Assembly: GCF_023715145.1 (NCBI RefSeq)
Contig: NZ_JAMBNP010000002.1
Coordinates: 558,001 to 622,000, forward strand
DNA: 64,000 bases
Origin: Paenibacillus glycanilyticus
Lineage (GTDB): Bacteria > Bacillota > Bacilli > Paenibacillales > Paenibacillaceae
Direction: 5' to 3'
In this document: positions 44,642-52,645 of the stretch, in pieces
Position numbering within the stretch: the first letter of the stretch is position 1
Layout: each line of letters begins with the position of its first letter
Made by a program: the position numbers and the translations under genes
The notes under the pieces: model-generated
What the model was told of the DNA's origin: nothing
The model's database searches: none
The model's input: the letters and a program-made list of their open reading frames with translations, nothing else

Positions 44642-46887
44642 TCCAGCCGCAGCTTCAGCCGGAACCGGAATCGCGAGGTAAAAGGCTTCTTGGATGGATT
44701 CGTTACCGATTGGCAAGCCGGCTTGAGTACGATGGACCGCTCTCGCGTGCCGGTGCTGCCGGCTTGCTGCTGTTTGGTTCAGCCGCAATTACGACTGCGG
44801 CTTTAGGGATGCCAACCGGATTCGGAACGGCTGTCGACATTGGCGCATTTGTGCTGGCTAACGCGCTGGCGCTCTTGCTCGCATCTCAGCTTGTTGCGGT
44901 TCTATTGTCGCTGATGCTTGTTCCTGTTCCGCGTTTATTTGCCGGCTTTCTGCTTTATGTCGGGTTTGAGTGCTATTATATTCTGTACTATTCCGATTTC
45001 GAAATCTTGAATTCCGTAATTTGCGCTACGATATTTACAGTCATAGGGGCGATAGCCGGCGTTCTGACGGGCTGGTTCAGCCGAAGCCGCATACGCATTC
45101 TGTCAGGCATTATTCTTGCCGCAATGGCGGTATCCGGTACTTCCGTTTGGCTCATGGAGCCGTTTGGCGGAGGAGAAGCGGCAGCCGCTTTCGCGGATGC
45201 GGAGGATGCAGGAGCCGCAGCTATAATCGATGCAGATAATCCAGGTAAGCCTGGCGAGTACAGCTACAATTTCTTCACCTATGGCAGCGGTACAGATAAA
45301 CAGCGCAGCGGTTATGGGGAGGATGCTGAGCTTATCTCCAAAACGGTGGATGCATCCGACTATATAAAGCACTGGTATTGGATGAAAGAGAAGTTCTGGG
45401 GGTTTGATGAAGTCAGCCTTCCGGTAAACGGGCGGGTATGGATGCCCGAAGGCGACGGACCTTTCCCGTTGGTATTAATGGTGCATGGCAATCACTTGAT
45501 GGAGGACTTTTCGGATGCCGGTTATGATTATTTGGGCAAGCTGCTGGCAAGCCGCGGATATATTGCGATCTCCGTGGATGAGAATTTCTTGAACTACTCC
45601 ACATGGTCCGGCATTCCGGATAATGATTTCAAGGTTCGAGCATGGCTGCTGCTCAAGCATATTCAGCAGATTCAAGCTTTCAGCCAAACGCCGGACACGG
45701 CCTTCTATAACCGGGTGGATTTCTCTAATGTCGCGTTAATTGGGCATTCCAGAGGCGGACAGGCGGTTGCGATGGCAGCGGACCGTGATGCTTGGTTTGC
45801 CGGCGACCGTATGCTTGACAGCTTGAACAATGATCAGGTTAAGATTCAAACGGTCATCGCCCTTGCTCCTACAGACAAGTCCATCGATAACAAGACAGCA
45901 AAGCTGAAGGATGTCAATTATTTGGTTTTGCAGGGAGCTCGGGATGGAGATGTGAATGATTTTTACGGGGACCGGCAGTATATCCGGACGAGCCTCACGC
46001 CCGATTCCGGTTATAGGAAGGCATCCGTCTACTTGTCCGAGGCGAACCACAGCCGGTTTAACACCGAATGGGGAACGATGGATGAACGCCCTCCGGGAGG
46101 ACTGTTCCTAAGTCAACGCGGGATGATGTCAGCTGCGGATCAGCGGCAAGCTGCTGAAGTATACGTCTCGGCCTTCCTTGAAACGACGCTGCATCGCCAA
46201 ACGGACTATATTCCGCTGCTGCAGGATTACCGCGCCGGACTTGACTGGCTGCCTGGTTCTACGGCTTATGTAACGCGGTATGAGGATTCGTCCTTTGATA
46301 CGATTGCCCGCTATGACGAGGACCGTAACAAGACGACGCTGCCGCAAGGCGGGAAGCTTGAAGCGGACAATCTGAAGTCGTGGGAAGAGATGGATGTGAA
46401 AGACCGCGACAATAATAACAAAGGAACCGTTGGCGTGCAGATTGAATGGAAGGATGAAAGCTCGTATTCGTTGAATTTGGGACAACCGTTCTCCCTGGCA
46501 GCAGAGGCAGATGCGAATCGGATGTTAGCCTTTTCTCTTGCGAATTTATCGTCGAAGCTTGATCCCGGCCATCAAGAGACATCGCCGCAAATCCAAATCG
46601 AATTAACGACAACAGACGGAGACCATCTGGTGCTTCCCCTGGATCAATATATGTCGGTTCAGAAGCCTTACCGGACGACATATACCATTATCCCGTGGCT
46701 TGAAAAAACGATAAAAAGCGGGAAATACAAGCATGACACGGAGCCGGTATTCCAGACCTTCCGGGTGCCGCTTCATGATTTTGCCCAGGCGGTCAGCAAG
46801 AAGGAGTTAGCCATCAGCCAGATTACTTTCCGCTTTATTGGCGGACCGGGGAAAATTATGCTGGATGATATCGGATTATCCAATTGA
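44626..46887 (+). CDS. Membrane-anchored alpha/beta hydrolase, large (753 aa)
   Basis: The protein has three parts. Residues 40-180 hold about five hydrophobic helices. Residues 250-520 form an alpha/beta hydrolase domain with oxyanion VHGNH (286-290), nucleophile S375 in GHSRGG, and a likely catalytic His in EANHSRF near 470. Residues 570-753 form a beta-rich C-terminal domain ending in FRFIGGPGKIMLDDIGLS, like a jelly-roll carbohydrate-binding module. The closest recognised type is the chlorophyllase/cutinase-like lipase group. It overlaps the ABC ATPase gene by 16 bases, so it is translationally coupled. The substrate is unknown; esterase or lipase activity at the outer membrane face is inferred. 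Confidence 0.82.
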   Translation: MDLELIQPQLQPEPESRGKRLLGWIRYRLASRLEYDGPLSRAGAAGLLLFGSAAITTAALGMPTGFGTAVDIGAFVLANALALLLASQLVAVLLSLMLVPVPRLFAGFLLYVGFECYYILYYSDFEILNSVICATIFTVIGAIAGVLTGWFSRSRIRILSGIILAAMAVSGTSVWLMEPFGGGEAAAAFADAEDAGAAAIIDADNPGKPGEYSYNFFTYGSGTDKQRSGYGEDAELISKTVDASDYIKHWYWMKEKFWGFDEVSLPVNGRVWMPEGDGPFPLVLMVHGNHLMEDFSDAGYDYLGKLLASRGYIAISVDENFLNYSTWSGIPDNDFKVRAWLLLKHIQQIQAFSQTPDTAFYNRVDFSNVALIGHSRGGQAVAMAADRDAWFAGDRMLDSLNNDQVKIQTVIALAPTDKSIDNKTAKLKDVNYLVLQGARDGDVNDFYGDRQYIRTSLTPDSGYRKASVYLSEANHSRFNTEWGTMDERPPGGLFLSQRGMMSAADQRQAAEVYVSAFLETTLHRQTDYIPLLQDYRAGLDWLPGSTAYVTRYEDSSFDTIARYDEDRNKTTLPQGGKLEADNLKSWEEMDVKDRDNNNKGTVGVQIEWKDESSYSLNLGQPFSLAAEADANRMLAFSLANLSSKLDPGHQETSPQIQIELTTTDGDHLVLPLDQYMSVQKPYRTTYTIIPWLEKTIKSGKYKHDTEPVFQTFRVPLHDFAQAVSKKELAISQITFRFIGGPGKIMLDDIGLSN

Positions 46888-46890
46888 ATG

Positions 46891-48158
46891 CAACAAAAAG
46901 GGCACCCTTGCCGGGACAATGTCATTAAGTTAAGGCGCACGAACAAAAATCATGAACAAGAGCTGGTTATCGAAAAGATAGCCTGCTCTTTTTTTGTGTG
47001 CAAATAAGAAAATAGAACTTGACGAGCAGTTGAATTTGTGACGCGAAGCCCCTTGGAAAAACGAGGAGGTTTTCACCCATGAATGCGTACGCGAATTCAC
47101 TAAAACAAAAGCTGCCATCTCTCATACGAGAAATGGCAGCGGAACCAGCACCTTATGTCAAAAACCATGAAAAAGATTTTACCCGAAAGAAAAAGCTCCC
47201 CTTTGAAGCGGTTATGCAGCTCCTGATCTCTATGGGTGGCAACAGCTTATACAAGGAACTCCTTGAGTCGCAGGGCTATGACGCAAACACCGCAACCACA
47301 TCTGCTTTTGTCCAACAAAGGAATAAGATTCTGCCGTCTGCTGTGGAAGTTCTTGTTTCATAAATTTACGCAATCGCATACGGACATCAAGCTCTACCGA
47401 GGGTATCGGTTACTTGCCATTGACGGTTCGGATTTGCATTTCGCCACTGACCCTGCCGATACAGACACTTATTTTCAAAGTCAACCGGATGCAAGAGGCT
47501 ACAAGCTTCTGCATTTGAACGCAGTCTACGACCCTTGCAACAGACTTTACGTGGATGCCATTGTTCAGCCACGGAGGGAAGTTCATCTGGTACTCACTAA
47601 AAAACAAAAATAACTGCTCCTTCAAATCCAAAAAATCAAAGGTAGATGTGGAAGGAACGAACTTGTGAATTTCCGGATGAGCCTTGATCGATTTAGTTGC
47701 GAATCTTTCCAGCGACGATTTTCCGCCTGATGAACTCGCACGTCGTCATTTCCCAAAAAGCTGAACAGCACCAATACCAAGTCAACTTCACGGTTGCCGT
47801 TCACGTTTGTGGACATTTCCTGCGCTCCAGAGATGATGAACCCCCGCCTGATGTTGAAGCACTGATTCGAAGAAACGTTTTGCCGATTCGACCCCTTCGA
47901 CCAGGTCAGCAGAATACGCGCAAAACTCGTTATAAATCAGCCGTTAGCTTCGTCTACAGAGTAGCATAATTCGGTTCTGAAGAACATTTTTTAAGCGGAT
48001 CGTCTATCCGCGTGTTTGCTGTACCCATTTTTCTTGCTTGTGTAAAAACACAAACGGCATAGGATTTTTTCCCATGCCGTTTCGGATTCATTTTCTATTC
48101 ACGATCTTGTCTCTGAGTTTACTTAATGACATTGCCCTTGCCGGGAGCCCTTTTGTTG
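46891..48158. mobile_element. Decayed IS4-type insertion sequence with terminal inverted repeats
   Basis: The ends, read from outside in, are CAACAAAAAGGGC...CAATGTCATTAAG on the left (46891-46929) and CAACAAAAGGGC...CAATGTCATTAAG on the right (complement of 48122-48158). They agree except that the inner CCCTTGCCGGGA element is in opposite orientation at the two ends. Inside lie the remains of a transposase. At about 1.27 kb it is shorter than intact relatives, consistent with internal deletion. I see no clear target-site duplication. A further hairpin, AAACGGCAT/ATGCCGTTT, lies at 48052-48082. Confidence 0.75.
47079..47969 (+). pseudogene. Degenerate IS4 family transposase
   Basis: The fragments follow transposase order in different frames. 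47079-47350 encodes the N-terminus (FVQQRNKILPSA). A one-base shift near 47348 continues as FLFHKFTQS with YRLLAIDGSDLHF, the first DDE aspartate region, up to 47613. Then VANLSSDDFPPDELARRHF appears near 47693-47755, and finally VNFTVAVHVCGHFLR and SKAVSF-like KSAVSFVYRVA to the stop at 47969. The segment with the YREK-type catalytic glutamate is missing. An intact GAGGAGG site precedes the first ATG. It cannot make active transposase. Confidence 0.85.
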
Positions 48159-48164
48159 TATCTA

Positions 48165-48860
48165 TTAGGCTTCTTCTTTAAACGTAAACCGTCTTGCGGC
48201 GTACAGGAACGGTGTGGAGCAGATGGAGACGATAAACTTGATGACATACGTCGAGAGGAACACGGAAAGCCATACGCTACCTTCCAGTGTGCCGGCGAAA
48301 GCAATGGTGCAGAATATAAGCGTATCAACAAACTGGCTTACAACCGTACTGCCGTTATTGCGGATCCACAGCTGTCCCGGTGCAGGGAATATCCGTTTGA
48401 GAATCGAGTAAATCCGCACGTCCAGGAACTGGCTGACGAAGTAGGCGCACAAGCTGCCAAGCGCGATTTGAGGCATTAATCCGAAGATCATATGCAAGGC
48501 ATCATTCGTATCATGAGCAAGCTCCGAGCCGTCCGGACGGAAGACAAGCGCCATCTGCATGATAACGGTTGAAGCGATGAGGGTAAAGAAACCGAACCAG
48601 ACCGCTTTTCTGGCTGCGCGTTCCCCGTACTTCTCATTCAGCAGATCGGATGCGAGATAGATGGTGCCATACATCGTATTGCCTAGCGTAATGACGATGT
48701 CAAAGGGCATTTCGACGGTTTTGACAACTTGTACATTGGCCAGAACGGTTGCCATGCCGATCCAGGCGTAAACCCCTACCCGGCCAAACAGCCGGTAGGA
48801 GATCAAAAATAACGTAAAATGGACGAGCATAAATAGCGCGCCAAACCACAAATTAAACAT
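48165..48860 (-). CDS. VUT family queuosine precursor transporter (YhhQ-like)
   Basis: A 231-residue membrane protein with six hydrophobic helices of the VUT/DUF165 family, whose E. coli member YhhQ imports queuosine precursors. Family features include YLASDLLNEKYGERAARKAVWFG near 65-87 and NNGSTVVSQFVDTLIF near 165-180. The start is ATG 48860, preceded by AGGAGGCAAT on the minus strand; the longer in-frame extension to 49007 is rejected. Its 3' end abuts the right end of the insertion-sequence remnant. The substrate may be preQ0, preQ1 or queuine; no riboswitch is seen. Confidence 0.88.
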   Translation of the reverse strand: MFNLWFGALFMLVHFTLFLISYRLFGRVGVYAWIGMATVLANVQVVKTVEMPFDIVITLGNTMYGTIYLASDLLNEKYGERAARKAVWFGFFTLIASTVIMQMALVFRPDGSELAHDTNDALHMIFGLMPQIALGSLCAYFVSQFLDVRIYSILKRIFPAPGQLWIRNNGSTVVSQFVDTLIFCTIAFAGTLEGSVWLSVFLSTYVIKFIVSICSTPFLYAARRFTFKEEA

Positions 48861-49065
48861 ATTGCCTCCTGTTAGTCTCCTGCCGGAGCATGCGATTCGC
48901 GAACTTGCGGCGCGCGAGCGCAAGGTGTATGATAGATTTTCTGCCTTTGACATTATAATCGCTCGCAATCCGGCGATCAATACGATTTTATGTTCTTTTC
49001 TTTTCATTTGACAGGCAGATTTTGCTACAATGGGAAAACGACCTTCTTAAAGGAGAGGATAAATC

Positions 49066-51390
49066 ATGCAGGACGAACAGCACATAGAGGAGCAGAAGCG
49101 GGTAGACCGCGTCATGCGGCTTATTCGTGAACAGCTGGGCAAGCTGCTGCAAACCTCAAGCGGTATGAGGGAAGATATCGTGGATATTCGGAAAAACTTC
49201 TGGGACGATGTCACGCTGAATTTCGAGGATGCGGCGGAGTCCGCGGAGTCTGCGGCAAGCTTGAAGCAGCAGGCGGAAGTTCTTGCCGAGCGAGAGCATA
49301 GCCACCGCCATGCCGTGCAGCAGGTAAAGCTGCTGAGAAAGCTGGAGCAAACCCCTTACTTCGGGCGCGTTGATTTTATAGAAGAGGGCAGCTCCGAGGT
49401 GGAACAGATTTACCTTGGAATCGGCTCCATGCTCGATGAGAGCGGTTCAAACTATTTGATCTATGACTGGAGGGCCCCTGTCTCAAGTCTTTATTATGAT
49501 TACTCACCGGGACCAGCCAGCTATGTCACGCCAACAGGCTCCATAACCGGAGATATGATATTGAAACGCCAATATGTCATTCGCCGGGGCCAGATCATCG
49601 GTATGTTCGACACGGGGGTTACCATCGGCGACGAGCTGCTGCAGGAGGTGCTGGGCAAGCAGTCGGATGCGCAAATGAAGAGTATTGTCGCAACGATCCA
49701 GCGGGAGCAGAACCAGATTATCCGCAATGAGCGGGCTAGACTGCTCATTGTGCAAGGTGCGGCGGGCAGCGGCAAAACATCCGCAGCGCTGCAGCGCGTG
49801 GCTTACCTGTTATACCGTTACCGTGGTTCGCTGCAAGCCGATCAAATCGTCTTGTTCTCGCCGAATCCAATGTTCAACAGCTATGTCGCAACCGTTCTTC
49901 CCGAGCTTGGCGAGCAGAATATGCAGCAGACAACCTACCAGCAATATCTGGAGCATCGCATCGGGCAATCGTTTGCGCTGGAGGATCCGTTCGCACAGAT
50001 GGAATATGCGCTTGGCGGCATGGATGATCCCGACTATGAGACGCGCATCGCGTCGATTCGACATAAATCGGGCGCTTCCTTCATGAATGTCATTGAACGT
50101 TATGCAGAAACGCTTGGCGAAGCGGGTTTATTGTTTAAAGCCATTAAGTTCAGAGGCCGCAAGCTTATTTCGGCGGAAGCCATTTCCCAGCAGTTCTACA
50201 GCCTGGATAAAAGCAATACGATTCCGAATCGGCTTAAGATGACCGCGGAGTGGATGCTTAAAGAGCTGACGCGTTTAAGCAAGCAGGAGCGCAAGAAAGC
50301 GTGGGTGGAAGAGGAGATGGAGCTGCTTGACAAAGAAGCCTACATCCACGCCTTTAATGAATTGAGTCGCAAGGAACGATATACTTCGGACTCCTTTGAT
50401 GATTTCGACCGCGAGAAGGATATCCTGTCCGCCATGATTGTGCAGGAGCGGTTCAAACGTTTGCGGAGCCGGGTGAAGAAATTAAGATTTGTCGACACGC
50501 AGACCTTATACCTCCGCTTATACGAGAAGGAAGAGGCTCCATGGATTGTCGAAGACCGCCGTGCGGAGTGGGAAGCCATCCGCAGGCTGACGGTGGAACA
50601 GCTTAACCGCGGAGTGCTTACTTATGAAGACGCTACGCCGTACTTATATATGAAGGATTTAATTGAGGGTTTCCAGACTAATACTTCGGTTAAGTATTTG
50701 TTTATTGATGAGGCGCAGGATTATTCGCCGTTCCAGTTCTATTATATGAAGCGAATTTTTCCGATGGCGAAGATGACAGCCTTGGGCGACCTGAACCAGT
50801 CGATATTTGCGCATGCCGCATTGGGGAACGGATTTGACCCGCTTGGGGAGCTGTACACGAAGGATGAGACCGAGACGATTGTCCTGACTCGCAGCTACCG
50901 TTCGACAAAGCAAATTGTCGAATTTACTAGCGAGATGATTGAGGGCGGAAGTCGAATCGTGCCGTTTAATCGCAATGGCGATGAACCGACTTTAACGGCT
51001 GCCGCAGGGGAAGAAGAGCTGCGTATTATGATCGCGGGGCGTATTCGCCGGCTTCAAGAGGAAGGAGCTCAGTCCATTGCGGTCATCTGCAAGACGGCAG
51101 AAGAAAGCCGTACGGCCTTTGAGGCGTTGGCGCCGGAATGTCCGGGGATGCGGCTGATCCAGAAGGAGACGGTAACCTTTGAGAACGGCACCGTCGTTGT
51201 TCCTTCCTATCTGGCTAAAGGCGTGGAGTTTGATGCGGTGATCCTGTACAACGCTTCTAGCGGCGTATACGGGAAAGAAAGCGAACGCAAGCTGTTCTAT
51301 ACCGCATGCACGCGTGCCATGCACGAGCTGCATTTGTACTACACCGGAGAGCCTACACCATTCTTATCCCATGCTCTGGTCAAAAAATAA
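49066..51390 (+). CDS. helD: RNA polymerase recycling motor ATPase HelD
   Basis: HelD is a UvrD-like ATPase that binds RNA polymerase, clears it from DNA and releases stalled complexes. At 774 residues it equals the length of B. subtilis HelD. It has the characteristic N-terminal antiparallel coiled coil (about 1-95) that enters the secondary channel, then LIYDWRAPVSSLYYDY near 131-146, Walker A GAAGSGKT at 231-238, FIDEAQDYSPFQF (motif II), GDLNQSIF (motif III) and a C-terminal UvrD-like domain with YLAKGVEFDAVILY. AAAGGAGAGG precedes the ATG. It converges with the PAS-HTH gene. Confidence 0.94.
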   Translation: MQDEQHIEEQKRVDRVMRLIREQLGKLLQTSSGMREDIVDIRKNFWDDVTLNFEDAAESAESAASLKQQAEVLAEREHSHRHAVQQVKLLRKLEQTPYFGRVDFIEEGSSEVEQIYLGIGSMLDESGSNYLIYDWRAPVSSLYYDYSPGPASYVTPTGSITGDMILKRQYVIRRGQIIGMFDTGVTIGDELLQEVLGKQSDAQMKSIVATIQREQNQIIRNERARLLIVQGAAGSGKTSAALQRVAYLLYRYRGSLQADQIVLFSPNPMFNSYVATVLPELGEQNMQQTTYQQYLEHRIGQSFALEDPFAQMEYALGGMDDPDYETRIASIRHKSGASFMNVIERYAETLGEAGLLFKAIKFRGRKLISAEAISQQFYSLDKSNTIPNRLKMTAEWMLKELTRLSKQERKKAWVEEEMELLDKEAYIHAFNELSRKERYTSDSFDDFDREKDILSAMIVQERFKRLRSRVKKLRFVDTQTLYLRLYEKEEAPWIVEDRRAEWEAIRRLTVEQLNRGVLTYEDATPYLYMKDLIEGFQTNTSVKYLFIDEAQDYSPFQFYYMKRIFPMAKMTALGDLNQSIFAHAALGNGFDPLGELYTKDETETIVLTRSYRSTKQIVEFTSEMIEGGSRIVPFNRNGDEPTLTAAAGEEELRIMIAGRIRRLQEEGAQSIAVICKTAEESRTAFEALAPECPGMRLIQKETVTFENGTVVVPSYLAKGVEFDAVILYNASSGVYGKESERKLFYTACTRAMHELHLYYTGEPTPFLSHALVKK

Positions 51391-51398
51391 GTCAGCGA

Positions 51399-51977
51399 TT
51401 ACCGGCCGTTGCGTACTTCCTGCCAGATATCGCTGACCGCGACCTGAAGCTCGGCAGCAATGAGCTCAGCCGTTAAGCGGCTGGGCTTTTTTATGTGTCC
51501 ATTACGAAGCTTTGAAATCGTTTGCAGTGAGATGTTGGTGGCGGTTGCCATCTGATTGGCGCTGATATCCCGTTTGGCCATCCACATTTTTAACCGTTTA
51601 GCAGAATCATGAACTTGGTTTATTGCCGTATACGGCTCTTCCAAGGCGTATTCGCTCTTATCCTCGAAAATAATAAGGGCATAACTCGCATCATCATGAT
51701 CGTCCACCGTCAGCGTCCTGAATTCCACGTGCACGGCAATCTCCTGCTGCTTGGCGTTAGTCAGAACGGTCATCTGCGTGAAATGCTGGCCGCAGTCACA
51801 AGGCAAATGACTGTTGATCAGCAGGTCAAGCGAAGAAGACTTGAGCTGTTCTTGCTTATATCCGGAAAGCCTGCAGAAGGCTTCATTGGTTTCGTGTATG
51901 GTCGTTGCATCTCTTGCGACTCTAACTAGCACCATCGGTTGGTCCAGTATTTGAAAGATATGATAGAACGCTGGCAA
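51399..51977 (-). CDS. PAS-HTH (XRE/Cro) transcriptional regulator
   Basis: The 192-residue protein joins an N-terminal PAS domain (about 8-112: ILDQPMVLVRVARDATTIHETNEAFCRLSGY) to a C-terminal Cro/CI-type helix-turn-helix (about 128-190: RDISANQMATATNISLQTISKLRNG). The PAS domain contains PCDCGQH near 59-65, a possible metal or redox site. The start is a TTG (complement of 51975-51977) nine bases after GGGAGGAAA. A minus-strand promoter TTGTAT-N18-TATACT lies upstream. It faces away from the zinc-knuckle gene across a roughly 290-bp region, which it may regulate. Confidence 0.85.
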   Translation of the reverse strand: MPAFYHIFQILDQPMVLVRVARDATTIHETNEAFCRLSGYKQEQLKSSSLDLLINSHLPCDCGQHFTQMTVLTNAKQQEIAVHVEFRTLTVDDHDDASYALIIFEDKSEYALEEPYTAINQVHDSAKRLKMWMAKRDISANQMATATNISLQTISKLRNGHIKKPSRLTAELIAAELQVAVSDIWQEVRNGR

Positions 51978-52267
51978 TAAACGTTTCCTCCCTTAATTCC
52001 AAGCACGCCAATGTATAAAATCGAGTATAATCCTTAAGCCTGTCACTATACAATAGTTTTACTGTATTTAACAAAATCGTCAAGAATAAATGAAATCCAG
52101 TTTAATAAATTAAACTTGCTGGCATGAAACGGTTCTATCATGCGGAAGATGCCATATCTCCCGAGAAATGATAGTTTGTTCAGCCGATAGAGGGCTTTAT
52201 CAAAACCTTTCATCTCAGGTAATATAAGAAAACGCAGGTTTGAAGCTTCGAGGGGGATCTAGACATC
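51978..52267. other. Divergent intergenic region with operator-like sites
   Basis: This 290-bp AT-rich region has no gene. It contains a minus-strand promoter for the PAS-HTH gene (TTGTAT-N18-TATACT near 52030-52060), a GTTTAAT-AA-ATTAAAC inverted repeat near 52098-52113, and a plus-strand promoter for the zinc-knuckle gene (TTATCA 52197-52202, N17, TAATAT 52220-52225). The inverted repeat is a candidate binding site for the divergently transcribed regulator. Confidence 0.5.
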
Positions 52268-52510
52268 ATGAAGACATGCGAGATCGATAATTGCTCCAAA
52301 CCGGTAAAGGCAAGAGACCTGTGCTCTATGCATCATCAGCGCCTGATGAGACATGGCGATCCAAACACCGTCATGCCTCGCAGAACCAAGACATTGGTCG
52401 CTTGCAGCTGGATCAACTGTACAAGTCATGCCGTATCGAAGGGACTTTGTGTTAAGCATTATTACATCAATCGCGTCTTGAAGCGAAATGACCAAGTTGA
52501 TGTCAGATAA
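52268..52510 (+). CDS. Small protein with two tandem CX4CX9CX2H zinc knuckles
   Basis: The 80-residue basic protein contains two copies of the same ligand pattern: C4-x4-C9-x9-C19-x2-H22 and C46-x4-C51-x9-C61-x2-H64. Each copy ends in a basic helix (HHQRLMRHGD and HYYINRVLKRND). The spacing is identical in both, indicating internal duplication. Similar knuckles occur singly in HNH-type and phage proteins, from general knowledge, but no nuclease motif is present here. GAGGGGGATC precedes the ATG. Nucleic-acid binding is inferred from charge and knuckle type. The next gene downstream is the glycogen operon, which has its own promoter region. Confidence 0.8.
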   Translation: MKTCEIDNCSKPVKARDLCSMHHQRLMRHGDPNTVMPRRTKTLVACSWINCTSHAVSKGLCVKHYYINRVLKRNDQVDVR

Positions 52511-52519
52511 TGTAACATC

Positions 52520-52565
52520 CATTTTCTGAAAATGGGGTGTTTATTTTCATGAAAATATGTATAAT
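52520..52565 (+). promoter_or_regulatory. Operator-like palindromes and -10 box before the glycogen operon
   Basis: CATTTTCTGAAAATG (52520-52534) matches the CodY box AATTTTCWGAAAATT at 13 of 15 positions. A second, perfect 16-bp palindrome TATTTTCATGAAAATA (52542-52557) is centred 22-23 bp away, about two helical turns. A TATAAT box follows at 52560-52565 with no good -35 hexamer. The geometry suits a repressor covering the promoter. The first site could also be a weak terminator for the upstream gene, ten bases after its stop. Confidence 0.6.
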
Positions 52566-52645
52566 GAAGGTAACTCCCTATTCACCAGAGAATAACTCCT
52601 TTACGTTATGGTACCATTCCAACCAAATGGAGGCGATTGTCGGAA

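Noticed and set aside
46880..48165. Target-site duplication flanking the insertion-sequence remnant
   Set aside because: No matching direct repeat of 8-13 bases could be found outside the proposed ends; either the site has decayed or the exact ends differ.
51391..51438. GTCAGCGAT and ATCGCTGAC inverted repeat after helD
   Set aside because: The arms are only nine bases, the loop is about 30 bases, there is no T-run, and the right arm is part of the PAS-HTH coding region.
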